Source: an uncultured Dorea sp. | GTDB taxonomy: Bacteria; Bacillota; Clostridia; Lachnospirales; Lachnospiraceae | DNA length: 64,000 nucleotides | Assembly: GCA_910577685.1 (NCBI GenBank) | Contig: CAJTOH010000010.1 | Span: forward strand, 1 to 64,000 | Direction: 5' to 3' | Shown here: piece by piece, positions 28,331-38,096 of the stretch | Layout of the letters: each line of letters opens with the position of its first letter | Numbering within the stretch: the first letter of the stretch is position 1 | The notes under the pieces: generated by a model | The model's database searches: none | Seen by the model: only the letters and a program-made list of their open reading frames with translations | Told to the model about the DNA's origin: nothing | Position numbers and translations under genes: made by a program

Positions 28331-28969
28331 ATGAGAGACGTATTGATTGGTACGACGAATCCTGCAAAGATCGAGTATTTTCAGGAAATATTGTTCGGAT
28401 ATGACGTAAATTTCCTGAAATTGAAGGATTTGGGCATTACATGCGAACCTGAAGAACAGGGATTGACGCCGAAAGATAACGCCCTTCTGAAAGCCGGATT
28501 TTACGGACAGTATTTCGACTCTGTCATCTGCCATGATTCCGGGCTGTATTTTAGAGAGCTGGCGTTAGACGACAGAAGGCAGCCCGGGCTTAATATCCGG
28601 ACTCCGGGCGGGAAAGCCAGACTTAACGACGAGGAGATGATTGCTTACTACGCAGAGCTTATCCATTCTCTCGGCGGGAAGGTATCGGCATACTATCTGA
28701 ATGGGTTTGCGGTTTATAATAAAGGTATGATTCATTCCTACATGGAAGATATTGAGATGAAAAAGCGCGACGCTTTCTATATGGTGGATACCCCGTCTCC
28801 CAAAAGGCAGGCGGGCAGCCCTCTGGACTCCCTTTCATTGAACCGGGATGGCAGGACGTATTTTGTGGATGCGCAGGATACGGACTGCGGCGGACAGGAT
28901 GGGGGCGTATCCCGGGAATGTGAGGAACGGATAGTCGAGTTTTTTACTGCGTCGCTTGGATTAGAATGA
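28331..28969 (+). CDS. HAM1/RdgB-like NTP pyrophosphatase
   Basis: 212 aa. It has the family start TNPAKIEYFQEIL (cf. T/SxNxxK), a central acidic site VICHDSGLYFRELALD (cf. DDSGL), RTPGGKARLNDEEM and the C-terminal half in place of the usual SHR motif. HAM1/RdgB enzymes hydrolyse dITP/XTP to clean nucleotide pools. The sequence is divergent, so the substrate could differ. It lies 15 bp after the chemotaxis gene and may be read from the same promoter. Convergent with htpG. Confidence 0.78.
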   Translation: MRDVLIGTTNPAKIEYFQEILFGYDVNFLKLKDLGITCEPEEQGLTPKDNALLKAGFYGQYFDSVICHDSGLYFRELALDDRRQPGLNIRTPGGKARLNDEEMIAYYAELIHSLGGKVSAYYLNGFAVYNKGMIHSYMEDIEMKKRDAFYMVDTPSPKRQAGSPLDSLSLNRDGRTYFVDAQDTDCGGQDGGVSRECEERIVEFFTASLGLE

Positions 28970-28983
28970 ATAAGGCAATGTTT

Positions 28984-29018
28984 AAAGGGATTGACGAAAT
29001 ATCGTCAATCCCTTTATC
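28984..29018. terminator. Bidirectional terminator between the NTPase gene and htpG
   Basis: Perfect stem AAAGGGATTGACGA/TCGTCAATCCCTTT with a 4-nt loop, followed by a mixed T-rich tail on the plus strand and TTTAAACATTG on the minus strand. Confidence 0.75.
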
Positions 29019-29054
29019 TTTGCCTTTATGCCAAACAGTCTATATACCGTCAAC

Positions 29055-31124
29055 CTACTTCGTCAAAAGCATCATAACCTCGTTGCTCCTCTGTACAAAC
29101 GCCGTCATCTCTTCCGGATTCAACGGTTTATGCGCCAGCATGGCCAGATCATAGAGCTGCTTACAGATAATGGACACATTCTCGTTCTCTTTATTATCTA
29201 CCACGAACTTCACCAGCGGATGATTTGCGTTCAGGATCAGCGTACTCTCTCCGCCCATATCCATTCCGCCCATGCCTCCCATACCGTACATCTTCATCAT
29301 CTCCTGCATACGGCGGTTCTGCTCGGATAGCGTAATCATCGAAGCAATCTTCTCATCTTTCAGCTTCTCGATCTTTACATCCAACTTATCATTGCCAAGC
29401 TCCTTACGGAAAATCTCAATCAGGCTGTCGGACGTTGCCTTAAATGTTTCCTTCTCTTCCTCTGCCACTTCTTCTTTCACATTATCCGTAACGTCGGCGT
29501 CAATTCTCTGGAAACGGATATTCGGGTTCTTCTGCTCTAACTGCGTGATGAACGGAGAATCGATATTGTGGTTCATGATTACGGCATCCTGTCCCTGATT
29601 CCTGAACATGTTGATATACTGGCTCTGCTGAATCTCGTCCGTTACATAGTAGATGGTGGTCTTAATCTCCTCTACTTTATTCTCGTCTTCATTCCCGCTT
29701 TCCGTATCTTCCTTCTTATCGTTCGCCTCTACGACCTCGCCGCCGTTCTCCTCGATACAATCCTTAAGAGTCAGATACTTCCCGTCAATGTTCTTGAACA
29801 GGATGACTTCTTTCATCTTATCACAGAACTTCTCGTCTTTGAGGCAGCCGAACTTGATGAACGGACTGATATCGTCCCAGTATTTCTCATAATCCTCTCT
29901 CTTCGTCTTGCACATTCCGGAAAGCTTATCAGCCACCTTCTTGGAGATGTAATCTGCAATCTTATTGACAAACCCATCGTTCTGGAGCGCGCTTCTTGAT
30001 ACGTTCAGCGGCAGGTCCGGACAGTCGATCACGCCCTTCAATACCATCAGGAACTCCGGAATGACTTCCTTGATATTGTCCGCAATAAATACCTGATTGT
30101 TATATAACTTAATCGTTCCCTCAATGGAATCATATTCCGTATTAATCCTTGGGAAATACAGGATTCCCTTCAAGTTAAACGGATAATCCATATTCAGGTG
30201 GATCCAGAAAAGCGGCTCCTTGTAATCCAAGAAGACCTTGCGGTAGAATTCTTGGTAATCCTCATCGGAACAATCGTTAGGATGTTTCGTCCACAGCGGA
30301 TGGATATCGCTTAAGGAAACCGGACGCTTCTCAATCTTGACCTTCTCCTTCGCCGGCTCTACCTCCACCATCTCTTTTTCGCCGTCTTCGTTTTCTTTCT
30401 CTTCCATCTTAGCTTCTTCGTGAATATGCTCAACGACAACGTCGTCCTCTTTTAAATCCGCCTCGTCGATGGTCTCATACTCCGTCTCTGCATTTGCTTT
30501 AGACAGGAAGATCTCTACCGGCATGAAGGAACAGTATTTCTCGATGACTTCCCTTACACGGTACTCGTTGGAAAACTCTACGCTGTCATCGTTCAAAAAC
30601 AGCGTAATCTCGGTTCCCACGCCTTCTTTATTCCCTTCGTCCATCTCATATTCCGTGCCGCCGTCGCTGACCCAGTGTACGGGCTTCGCCCCTTCTCTAT
30701 AAGAAAGCGTGTCAATATGCACCTCGTCCGCAACCATAAACGCAGAATAGAATCCAAGACCGAAGTGGCCGATCATGTCGTCCTCCGTGGTCTTGTCCTT
30801 ATATTTTTCAAGGAACTCTGTCGCCCCGGAAAATGCGATCTGGGTAATATACTCTTCCACTTCCTCCGCCGTCATTCCAAGCCCGTTGTCAGTGAATTTC
30901 AATGTCTTCTCTTCCGGGTTCACCTCTACCTTGATGAACGGCTTGTAGTCATCCGGTAACTGGTACTCTCCCATCATATCCAGCTTCTTTAACTTCGTGA
31001 TCGCGTCGCATCCGTTGGAGACCAGCTCACGGGCAAAAATATCGTGGTCGGAATATACCCATTTCTTGATAATCGGGAATATATTCTCACTGCTGATTGA
31101 TAGATTTCCTTTCTTTGCTGCCAT
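29055..31124 (-). CDS. htpG: Hsp90-family chaperone HtpG
   Basis: 689 aa. N-terminal GHKL ATPase: IFARELVSNGCDAITK, FTDNGLGMT, IGHFGLGFYSAFMVAD; middle domain PLNVSRSALQND; C-terminal dimerisation domain. A charged linker (about 217-255, EEAKMEEKENEDGEKEM) and a second acidic stretch (484-505) are longer than in E. coli HtpG. The ATG at 31124 has AGGAG 8 bases upstream; a GTG 9 bp earlier is rejected. A sigma-A promoter and a CIRCE operator lie upstream, so control by HrcA is likely. Confidence 0.95.
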   Translation of the reverse strand: MAAKKGNLSISSENIFPIIKKWVYSDHDIFARELVSNGCDAITKLKKLDMMGEYQLPDDYKPFIKVEVNPEEKTLKFTDNGLGMTAEEVEEYITQIAFSGATEFLEKYKDKTTEDDMIGHFGLGFYSAFMVADEVHIDTLSYREGAKPVHWVSDGGTEYEMDEGNKEGVGTEITLFLNDDSVEFSNEYRVREVIEKYCSFMPVEIFLSKANAETEYETIDEADLKEDDVVVEHIHEEAKMEEKENEDGEKEMVEVEPAKEKVKIEKRPVSLSDIHPLWTKHPNDCSDEDYQEFYRKVFLDYKEPLFWIHLNMDYPFNLKGILYFPRINTEYDSIEGTIKLYNNQVFIADNIKEVIPEFLMVLKGVIDCPDLPLNVSRSALQNDGFVNKIADYISKKVADKLSGMCKTKREDYEKYWDDISPFIKFGCLKDEKFCDKMKEVILFKNIDGKYLTLKDCIEENGGEVVEANDKKEDTESGNEDENKVEEIKTTIYYVTDEIQQSQYINMFRNQGQDAVIMNHNIDSPFITQLEQKNPNIRFQRIDADVTDNVKEEVAEEEKETFKATSDSLIEIFRKELGNDKLDVKIEKLKDEKIASMITLSEQNRRMQEMMKMYGMGGMGGMDMGGESTLILNANHPLVKFVVDNKENENVSIICKQLYDLAMLAHKPLNPEEMTAFVQRSNEVMMLLTK

Positions 31125-31222
31125 CTTTATCACTCCTACCTCATTTTAATATAATTTTATACAATATCTAAATTACTTATTGGACGTCTGAAATAAATCC
31201 GGGCGTCCCTTGCCTAACAGAT

Positions 31223-31251
31223 ATGATAATACGGCGGATATTAAAAGTCAA
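31223..31251 (-). promoter_or_regulatory. Sigma-A promoter of htpG
   Basis: On the minus strand TTGACT (31251-31246), 17-bp spacer, TATCAT (31228-31223). The 5' leader is about 95 nt. Confidence 0.7.
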
Positions 31252-31258
31252 TAGAAAA

Positions 31259-31285
31259 TCAGCACTCTTTTTTAGTGAGTGCTAA
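31259..31285. promoter_or_regulatory. CIRCE element (HrcA operator)
   Basis: TCAGCACTC, 9-bp spacer, GAGTGCTAA: 17 of 18 arm positions match the consensus TTAGCACTC-N9-GAGTGCTAA. It sits 7 bp upstream of the htpG -35 box. Confidence 0.85.
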
Positions 31286-31350
31286 CAAATTTCTTAAAAA
31301 AATAAAAATTTTATTAATTCCGGACATTATTACACGAATCAAACCGGCAG

Positions 31351-31389
31351 AAAGGGCTGTCGCAATAAGCAACTGCGACAGCCCCTTTA
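31351..31389 (-). terminator. Terminator of the FtsX-type exporter operon
   Basis: Stem GGGCTGTCGCA/TGCGACAGCCC with flanking AAAG/CTTT, 19 bp after the exporter stop. The sequence is related to the hairpin at 38033-38096. Confidence 0.7.
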
Positions 31390-31407
31390 AAGTCGATAAA
31401 TTCAATT

Positions 31408-34400
31408 CTACTCTATACTCTTGAGCGACTCCACCATATCGATCTTCTTGAGCTTAAAATACATTACCCAGTTGATCATCAGCGAAAACGCCACCGTCAG
31501 CGCAAAGCTGTATAAGAAGCTGGGCTGATTGATATTCCTGCCGAACATAGCAGAATCTACCTCCACCGTCTCGATGATGAACAGATGCAGGAACTTCCCA
31601 AGCACGGCTCCAACCACCGCCCCTAAGAAGGTCAGCAGGATATTCTCCCGGTACACGTATTCCGCTACCTCCGCATTGTAAAATCCCAAGACTTTCAACG
31701 TCGCCAGCTCCCGCTTGCGCTCTGCGATATTAACGGTATTGAGATTATATAGCACCACGAACGCCAGCATCCCCGCCGAGATTATCAAGACGACGATAAC
31801 CAGATTAAGACTCCTTAACATATCGTCCAACTGCTTCTCTATATCGTGAGTATAGCTGACGCTCAGCGCGCCGTCCTTCTTAAGGATATCCCGGCCCACC
31901 TTCTCCATCTCCGCATCGGCCGCAGAATCAGACATCTTAAACAAGATACTGTTATACTCCGGTTTCTCGCCGTATGCATTTTCATAGCAGCCCGGTGTAA
32001 AATATATGTAATGTCCCATATAGTTTTCACAGATCTGCGAGATCTTTACCTTCTTATTGCCGTTTTCTTCATCCTTAATCTCAATCGTATCTCCCTTTTC
32101 CGCTTCTAAAAGCTTGGCCGTCTTCTCGCTCACGATTACGCCGCCGTCCGACAGCTCGTACCTCTCTTTCGTCTTCCGGTCGTGGAAATCTACAAACTGC
32201 GGGATATCCTCTACCGAGCCGAACACGCATGCATAGGCCGCCCGTTCTTTCTTTCCGTTTACCAGCGTGATATTCTGCATATACGCGTCCATATACCCGC
32301 CGACCTGTTCCTCGCCGTCAAGGGCGTCTCTAATCTCTTCCTGCTGTTCCCCTGTAAAGTCCTCTTCAAGATAAATGCTCCCGTCGTAGAACTGGATCTC
32401 GGCGAACTGTAACTCGGCAATCTCATAACAGGAATCTTTCAGTCCGAACCCTACCAGCATCAGAGCCATACATCCTCCGATCCCGAATATCGTCATGAAG
32501 AACCGCTTCTTATATCTCATCAAGTTCCGTATCGTGGATTTCCATGTAAAATTCAAATGCCGCCAGACAAAGCCGACCCGTTCCAGAAACACCCGACGTC
32601 CGTTCTTCGGCGCAGGGGGACGCATCAATACCGCCGGCTGTGCGTCCAATTCCCGATAGCAAGCCATGACCGTAGCAAATATAGTACAGAACATCGCAGC
32701 TCCGGACGCCATCGCCGCATACCCCCAGTCATAAGGCGCGAGAATCCTCGGCAAATGCTGGTAAAGTATCCCGTAAGCGTAGACAATAATATACGGAAGG
32801 ATCTTCTCCCCGATCAGTACGCCCAGAACGCTCCCCCCTGCCGTAGCCAGCAGCGCATAGCCGATGTATTTTGACGCAATGGCGGCTTTGCCGTATCCAA
32901 GGGCCTTCATCGTCCCGATGGACGTACGCTGTTCCTCCACCATACGGGTCATGCTGGTCAGGCTGATGAGGGCGGCCACGAGGAAAAACAGCACCGGGAA
33001 TACCCGGCCGATTGCCCCGAGACGTTCTGCATTCTCTCCAAACCCGCTGTACTCAATCAAGGTACTGCGGTCATACACATACCACTTGGGAAGGCCGATA
33101 TCCGCAATATCCTCTTCTGCCTCGGCAATCTTTTCTTCCCCGTCGGCAAGCTTTTCTTCGGCTTCGGCCTTGCCGTCCTCATATTCCTGCTTTGCGTCGG
33201 CAAGCTTCGCTTCATTAGATACGATCTCCGCCTCGCCGTCGGCAAGCTTAGCCTCCTGCTTTCTGATCTCGCTCCATCCTGCGTTGATCTGTTTCTGTCC
33301 CGACGAAAGCTGCGCGGGAACGGACGCTAGCTCTGACTCCGCCGACGAAAGCTGCGCCTTAACGGCGGCAAGCTGCTCCGCCGTGTCGTCTAACTGCTTC
33401 TGGCTTGCGTCCAGTTCGGCGGCCGCGGATGTATATGCCTGTCTCTGCCCCTCAATCTTCATCGCAAGCATCTGCGCCGTCTTCTCCAACTCGGCGAGCT
33501 GATTCAAAAGTTCCGCCGGTATCTCGATCTCGGAGTCGGGCGGTTCCTCCTCTTCACCGGAACCGCCCGGAATATCTCCTCCTTCCGGATCTCCCGGCGT
33601 ATCTCCTTCCCCACTTCCCGGATCGTTTCCATCCCCGGCATCTCCCGGCGTATCTCCTCCCCCACTTCCCGGATCATTTCCGTCCCCATTTCCGAACCCA
33701 GTCCGCATTCCTGTCCGTCCGGCTTGCGCCTGAATAGCTTCGATCTGCCCTTTTACGGCATCAATCTGCAAAAGAACAGCCTCGTAACTTTGTTCGTCCG
33801 CTCCTATCTGCGCCTGCAGGCCCTCCAGCTGCCGCCTTCCTTCCGCGATCTGTGCCTCCGCGTCCGGCCTCGCCGCCTCATACTGTGAAAGCCCCTGCTC
33901 ATACTCTGCCTTCCCGTCATTCAACCGGGAAAGACCCTGACGATACTCGTCTCTTGCAGAATCCAGCTCTTTCTGTTTGGAGTTCAGGGTCGCTTTTGCA
34001 TCGGCAATCTGTTTCCTGCCGTCTTCAATCTGAACCCGCGCATCTGTAAGCTGCCTTTCCGCATCCGCGATCTTCTCCGCCGCATCCGCAAGTTCCTTTT
34101 CCGCCTCTTCCTTCCCTTCCTCCAGTTCCTCTTTCGCCTCCGCAAGTTTCTCATTCGCCTCGTCTTTCAGGCTGTCCTTGCGTACAACGGCCCTCTCGTC
34201 CGCAAGGCGTTCTACACGCTCCAAAACTTCCTCAATCCGTTCGTCATACGCATCGGTAAACGCAAGCAGCGCCTTTGCGCCCTCCACTTGGAGATATACC
34301 TCGGTAAAGACCTCCATATTGAAGGTTTTCTCCGGCACTGCAAGAAACGCACGGATACTGCCGTCCCCTACCGTCGAGCTTCCTCTTCCGTAAGACAGGT

Positions 34401-34956
34401 AACACGGGCTGTTCCCAAGCCCAACCACTTCAAAAGTATCTGTCTTTAACGTATCCGAAATCTCGTCGTCCGTCCCGGATTTCAGCTCAATCTTGTCGCC
34501 GATCCTGAACTCTGAATTATCATCCGCAAGGCACTCACCCGTTTTCTCAGGAAGCCTTCCCTTGCTCACCGTTACCCGGTTCATCTCCTCCTGCAGCGAC
34601 ATGACATGGAGAACCTGCTGTTCGTCTTCCGTGCTGTATAGGAAATCCGCGCTGTACGCTCCTTCCGCTCGGGCGACGCCCTCCGCCCCCTCCATTGCGC
34701 GTACGTCGTCTTCTGTAACCCCGTAGGTACAGATTGCCTTGACGTCCATCAATTCGGCCTCGTCAAAATAAGAATCCCCGCTCAGCCTCATATCCGGTTC
34801 GGCGGCGCGGATCCCTGAAAAAAATGCGACTCCAAGAGCGACAATAAACAGAATGGACAGGAACCTTCCCGGGCTCTTCCTGATTTCCATATGGAAATCT
34901 TTTCTTGTCGCTTTTTTTATCTTTTTCTTTGTGTGATTCGTCGTCTTCATCGTCAT
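31408..34956 (-). CDS. FtsX-family ABC transporter permease with giant coiled-coil ectodomain
   Basis: 1182 aa. One N-terminal TM (about 29-49), a large extracytoplasmic region (50-640), then a first FtsX core with three TMs (about 650-790), a linker, a second ectodomain and a second FtsX core (about 1050-1180; REL ATLKVLGFY). The ectodomain holds long Ala/Glu/Lys coiled coils (about 255-400 and 470-625) split by a Gly/Asp/Pro repeat (419-470). The conserved EQRTSIGTMKALGYG loop fits coupling to a LolD-like ATPase, which lies directly upstream. The family exports or releases peptides and lipids or acts as a mechanical sensor; the cargo is unknown. Confidence 0.87.
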   Translation of the reverse strand: MTMKTTNHTKKKIKKATRKDFHMEIRKSPGRFLSILFIVALGVAFFSGIRAAEPDMRLSGDSYFDEAELMDVKAICTYGVTEDDVRAMEGAEGVARAEGAYSADFLYSTEDEQQVLHVMSLQEEMNRVTVSKGRLPEKTGECLADDNSEFRIGDKIELKSGTDDEISDTLKTDTFEVVGLGNSPCYLSYGRGSSTVGDGSIRAFLAVPEKTFNMEVFTEVYLQVEGAKALLAFTDAYDERIEEVLERVERLADERAVVRKDSLKDEANEKLAEAKEELEEGKEEAEKELADAAEKIADAERQLTDARVQIEDGRKQIADAKATLNSKQKELDSARDEYRQGLSRLNDGKAEYEQGLSQYEAARPDAEAQIAEGRRQLEGLQAQIGADEQSYEAVLLQIDAVKGQIEAIQAQAGRTGMRTGFGNGDGNDPGSGGGDTPGDAGDGNDPGSGEGDTPGDPEGGDIPGGSGEEEEPPDSEIEIPAELLNQLAELEKTAQMLAMKIEGQRQAYTSAAAELDASQKQLDDTAEQLAAVKAQLSSAESELASVPAQLSSGQKQINAGWSEIRKQEAKLADGEAEIVSNEAKLADAKQEYEDGKAEAEEKLADGEEKIAEAEEDIADIGLPKWYVYDRSTLIEYSGFGENAERLGAIGRVFPVLFFLVAALISLTSMTRMVEEQRTSIGTMKALGYGKAAIASKYIGYALLATAGGSVLGVLIGEKILPYIIVYAYGILYQHLPRILAPYDWGYAAMASGAAMFCTIFATVMACYRELDAQPAVLMRPPAPKNGRRVFLERVGFVWRHLNFTWKSTIRNLMRYKKRFFMTIFGIGGCMALMLVGFGLKDSCYEIAELQFAEIQFYDGSIYLEEDFTGEQQEEIRDALDGEEQVGGYMDAYMQNITLVNGKKERAAYACVFGSVEDIPQFVDFHDRKTKERYELSDGGVIVSEKTAKLLEAEKGDTIEIKDEENGNKKVKISQICENYMGHYIYFTPGCYENAYGEKPEYNSILFKMSDSAADAEMEKVGRDILKKDGALSVSYTHDIEKQLDDMLRSLNLVIVVLIISAGMLAFVVLYNLNTVNIAERKRELATLKVLGFYNAEVAEYVYRENILLTFLGAVVGAVLGKFLHLFIIETVEVDSAMFGRNINQPSFLYSFALTVAFSLMINWVMYFKLKKIDMVESLKSIE
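33590..33700 (-). repeat. 51-bp tandem repeat coding for a Gly/Asp/Pro linker
   Basis: Two near-identical 51-bp units (CTCCCGGCGTATCTCC at 33591 and 33642) plus a partial third encode GDGNDPGSGxGDTPGD. They sit between two coiled coils of the permease ectodomain. Confidence 0.8.
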
Positions 34957-34959
34957 GCC

Positions 34960-35664
34960 CTACCACTCAATCGTTTCCACCGGCACCGGGTAGGGATTCC
35001 TTAAAATATCAGCCACCCGTCCGTTTTTAATCTTAATTACACGGTCAGCCATCGGCGCTATGGCTGAATTATGGGTAATGAGAATAACCGTCATGCCCTT
35101 GATACGGCACGTATCCTGCAAAAGTTTCAGGATGGACTTTCCCGTATTATAATCCAGCGCCCCCGTCGGCTCGTCGCAGAGCAGGATCTTGGGATTCTTC
35201 GCCAGCGCTCTTGCGATTGACACCCTCTGCTGCTCTCCGCCAGACAACTGAGCCGGGAAATTATTAAGGCGCGCTCCCAACCCCACTTCTTCCAGCACTT
35301 CTCTTGCGTCCATGGGATCCTTGCAGATCTGGAGAGCCAATTCCACATTCTCAAGCGCGGTAAGGTTGGGGATCAGGTTATAGAACTGGAATACGAACCC
35401 GATATCGTCCCGGCGGTATGCCGTAAGCCGCTTCTGGGAGTAAGAAGTGATATCCTGTCCATCTACGGTCACCCTTCCTTCCGACGCAGTATCCATACCT
35501 CCCAGAATATTTAAAACCGTCGTCTTTCCTGCGCCGCTTGGACCTACCACGACGGCGAACTCTCCCTGATTGATCTGAAAATCAATCCCGTCCGCCGCCA
35601 TGATCTCAACCTCCCCCATGCGGTATCTTTTCTTTACATCTTTTAATGTGACAAACCCGCCCAT
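34960..35664 (-). CDS. ABC transporter ATP-binding protein (LolD/MacB type)
   Basis: 234 aa. Walker A GPSGAGKTT, Q-loop FVFQFYNLIPNLT, signature LSGGEQQRVSIARAL, Walker B LLCDEPTGALD, H-loop ITHN. It drives the FtsX-type permease 3 bp downstream. ATG start preceded by CGGAGG. Confidence 0.92.
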   Translation of the reverse strand: MGGFVTLKDVKKRYRMGEVEIMAADGIDFQINQGEFAVVVGPSGAGKTTVLNILGGMDTASEGRVTVDGQDITSYSQKRLTAYRRDDIGFVFQFYNLIPNLTALENVELALQICKDPMDAREVLEEVGLGARLNNFPAQLSGGEQQRVSIARALAKNPKILLCDEPTGALDYNTGKSILKLLQDTCRIKGMTVILITHNSAIAPMADRVIKIKNGRVADILRNPYPVPVETIEW

Positions 35665-35999
35665 AAGCTTCCTCCGTTAAAGTAAAATATATTTTATTCA
35701 ATTTACGTCGAAAAAATGCCGGTCCTCCTCAAATTTATGTGCGCTGTCCGGCCGCAGATATCAATGAATTTTTTATACGAAACTATTATATCACGTATAA
35801 CGGCAGAAGAGAAATCTAATATTTATAAAACTATTCTAAAAGCGTCCCGCCGGTTACGATTTTGGGACAAAAAACCGCGAAATAATGGCCGGATTGACAC
35901 AAATAATCTTGAAAAACACTGCCAATCATGGTAAAATTTCACTGCAAAAATATGATCATATTCTAATGATCTAAGGAAATAAATACAGGGAGAATCACT
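35665..35999. promoter_or_regulatory. Divergent promoter region between the exporter operon and the second chemotaxis receptor
   Basis: A 335-bp gene-free gap. Plus strand: TTGAAA (35909-35914), 17 bp, TAAAAT (35932-35937), a good sigma-A promoter for the receptor. Minus strand: an extended -10 TGATATAAT (TATAAT at 35790-35785) with a poor -35, probably serving the ABC operon with a leader of about 115 nt. No small gene or clear operator is seen. Confidence 0.6.
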
Positions 36000-38027
36000 A
36001 TGAAATTTCTAGCAAATCGCAAACTCGCTACCCGAATCAGTATTATCACGACAGCGATCACCTTCACAGGGATGATTCTGCTATGGCTTATCGTATCCAG
36101 CCGCATTTCCTCTATGGTACAAAACAACGCCACTAACCAGATGATAGACGCTGTCGAATCGAGAGCCGCTATCATCAACAGTTATGTAACTTCTGCGGAA
36201 GAATACATGGCGGCCTTCGCGTTAGGCTGCGAAGTCCGCGAGCTTTTAATGAATCCGGAAGATCCTGTCCTGCTTGAGAAGGCCCAGCAATATACGGAAG
36301 ACTTCGCCGCAGTCAAAGGAATCTTCGAGGGACTATATATCGCCACTCCGTCTACCTACGTCCTTACGCATACGTCTCAGGATGCAATCGGAATCACAAC
36401 CCGGTCCGGTGATTCATTGCAATCGTTTCAGGAGACGATTCTTGCACAGCCGAAGCTTACTAATCTGGGTATCATGCAGTCCCCCGGAACCGGTAGCATG
36501 ATCCTGTCCATGTACTTTCCGCTGTTCGACGGCCAGACCTGCATCGGCTACGTAGGCGCAGGCGTCTTCGCCACCCACTTAACCGACGCGCTGCTGAATC
36601 TGGACATCAAGGGCATGACTCACAGCGAATATGTATTCCTGAATGTAGAAAACGGCACATACCTCTACCATGAAGACGATTCAAAACTAAACACCGAGAC
36701 GGAAGACCAAGGTTATCTGGAAATCATAGACCGGATCAAATCAAACGGCAGCACAGAAGCAGGAACCTATTCCTACAAAGATGAAAACGGAGTAGACCAA
36801 CTGGTGGTCTACAAATACCTGAAAGACCGTAACTGGGTCTTTATGGTACGCGACAATGCGTCGGAAGTTTATGAACGAGTTACGGTTGTGCGCGTCACAG
36901 TGGCAATTCTCTGTTCCTCCGTCGCAGTGGTCATCATACTCGTCACGCTGCTCATCCTGTACAGGGAAGGCCGGGAACTCATGGTCATGGAACGGGCAAT
37001 CAGCCGTCTGGGCAATTTGGAGCTTTCCGCGGACCGTGAACTGGAACCATTCTACGGCAGGACAGACGAAATCGGAATGATCGCCGAGACAATCCACCAA
37101 GTATGCGACTGTCTGCGCAAAACTATTGAGGATATCGGACGTATTCTGGGCGAGATGGCGGACGGCAACATCGCCGTGGACGTGGTAAGAAATGAAGACT
37201 ATTACATCGGAGATTTCAGAGTTCTTGCCGAGAGCCTGAAAAGTATCCGCACCCACCTGACAAATGTAATGTGCGACATCACCCAGATCGCAAATCAGGT
37301 AAACAACGGCGCGAATCAGGTATCCGCCGGCGCTCAGGCTCTTTCTCTTGGAACCATGCATCAAAAAGATTCCATGAACGGGCTGGTGTCTAACGTCACG
37401 GATATTACCACCCAGATTCAGAACAGCGCAGTCCGCTGCGGCAATGCCAGCAATCTGGTAGACAAAGCGACCGGTTATGCAGCCGAGGCAGATACAAAGA
37501 TGGAGCAGCTCATTACGGCGACAAAGAATATCGACGAGTCTTCCGCTCAGATCGGCAGCATCATAAAGACAATTGAAGACATCGCTTTCCAGACGAACAT
37601 CCTTGCACTGAACGCAGCGGTAGAAGCGGCGCGCGCCGGTGAAGCAGGCCAGGGCTTCTCAGTCGTATCGGATGAAGTCCGCAACCTTGCCTCAAAATCC
37701 GCTGAAGCCGCAAGGGACACAAGCACACTGATCGGACGCTCCCTTGATGATGTACATACGGGTACGGAGTCGACAAATCTTGCCATATCCGCGGTGCAGC
37801 TCATCAATGAATGTATCCAGTCAATCAAAACACTGATGGATGAGATTTCACTTGCCAGCGTACAGCAGTCGGAGATGATCGTATCTGTAGAAAACAGGAT
37901 AAAAGAAGTATCCAAGGTAATCGAGGAGAATTCCGACGCTGCGGAAGACAGCGCGGCAATCTCCAATGAACTTTCGAAACAGGCAAAGACACTGAACCGC
38001 CTGATCGGTCAGTTCCGCATCAAATAA
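36000..38027 (+). CDS. Methyl-accepting chemotaxis protein
   Basis: 675 aa, intact. TM1 (about 13-35), extracytoplasmic dCache domain (about 40-285), TM2 (about 300-322), HAMP and a cytosolic signalling domain with the conserved tip EDIAFQTNILALNAAVEAAR and EVRNLASKSAEAAR. It would report to CheA/CheW; no che gene is in the window. The ligand is unknown. It is a paralogue of the broken receptor at 26.3 kb. Confidence 0.93.
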   Translation: MKFLANRKLATRISIITTAITFTGMILLWLIVSSRISSMVQNNATNQMIDAVESRAAIINSYVTSAEEYMAAFALGCEVRELLMNPEDPVLLEKAQQYTEDFAAVKGIFEGLYIATPSTYVLTHTSQDAIGITTRSGDSLQSFQETILAQPKLTNLGIMQSPGTGSMILSMYFPLFDGQTCIGYVGAGVFATHLTDALLNLDIKGMTHSEYVFLNVENGTYLYHEDDSKLNTETEDQGYLEIIDRIKSNGSTEAGTYSYKDENGVDQLVVYKYLKDRNWVFMVRDNASEVYERVTVVRVTVAILCSSVAVVIILVTLLILYREGRELMVMERAISRLGNLELSADRELEPFYGRTDEIGMIAETIHQVCDCLRKTIEDIGRILGEMADGNIAVDVVRNEDYYIGDFRVLAESLKSIRTHLTNVMCDITQIANQVNNGANQVSAGAQALSLGTMHQKDSMNGLVSNVTDITTQIQNSAVRCGNASNLVDKATGYAAEADTKMEQLITATKNIDESSAQIGSIIKTIEDIAFQTNILALNAAVEAARAGEAGQGFSVVSDEVRNLASKSAEAARDTSTLIGRSLDDVHTGTESTNLAISAVQLINECIQSIKTLMDEISLASVQQSEMIVSVENRIKEVSKVIEENSDAAEDSAAISNELSKQAKTLNRLIGQFRIK

Positions 38028-38032
38028 AACTA

Positions 38033-38096
38033 AGGGGCTGCTGCAATAAGCAAATCTTGTGGAGTTTATGCTTAATGCGGCAGCCCCTATCTTTTT
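38033..38096 (+). terminator. Terminator of the second chemotaxis receptor
   Basis: Long imperfect stem: AGGGGCTGCTGCA.TAAGCA paired with TGCTTA.TGCGGCAGCCCCT, then ATCTTTTT. It resembles the hairpin at 31351-31389. Confidence 0.8.
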
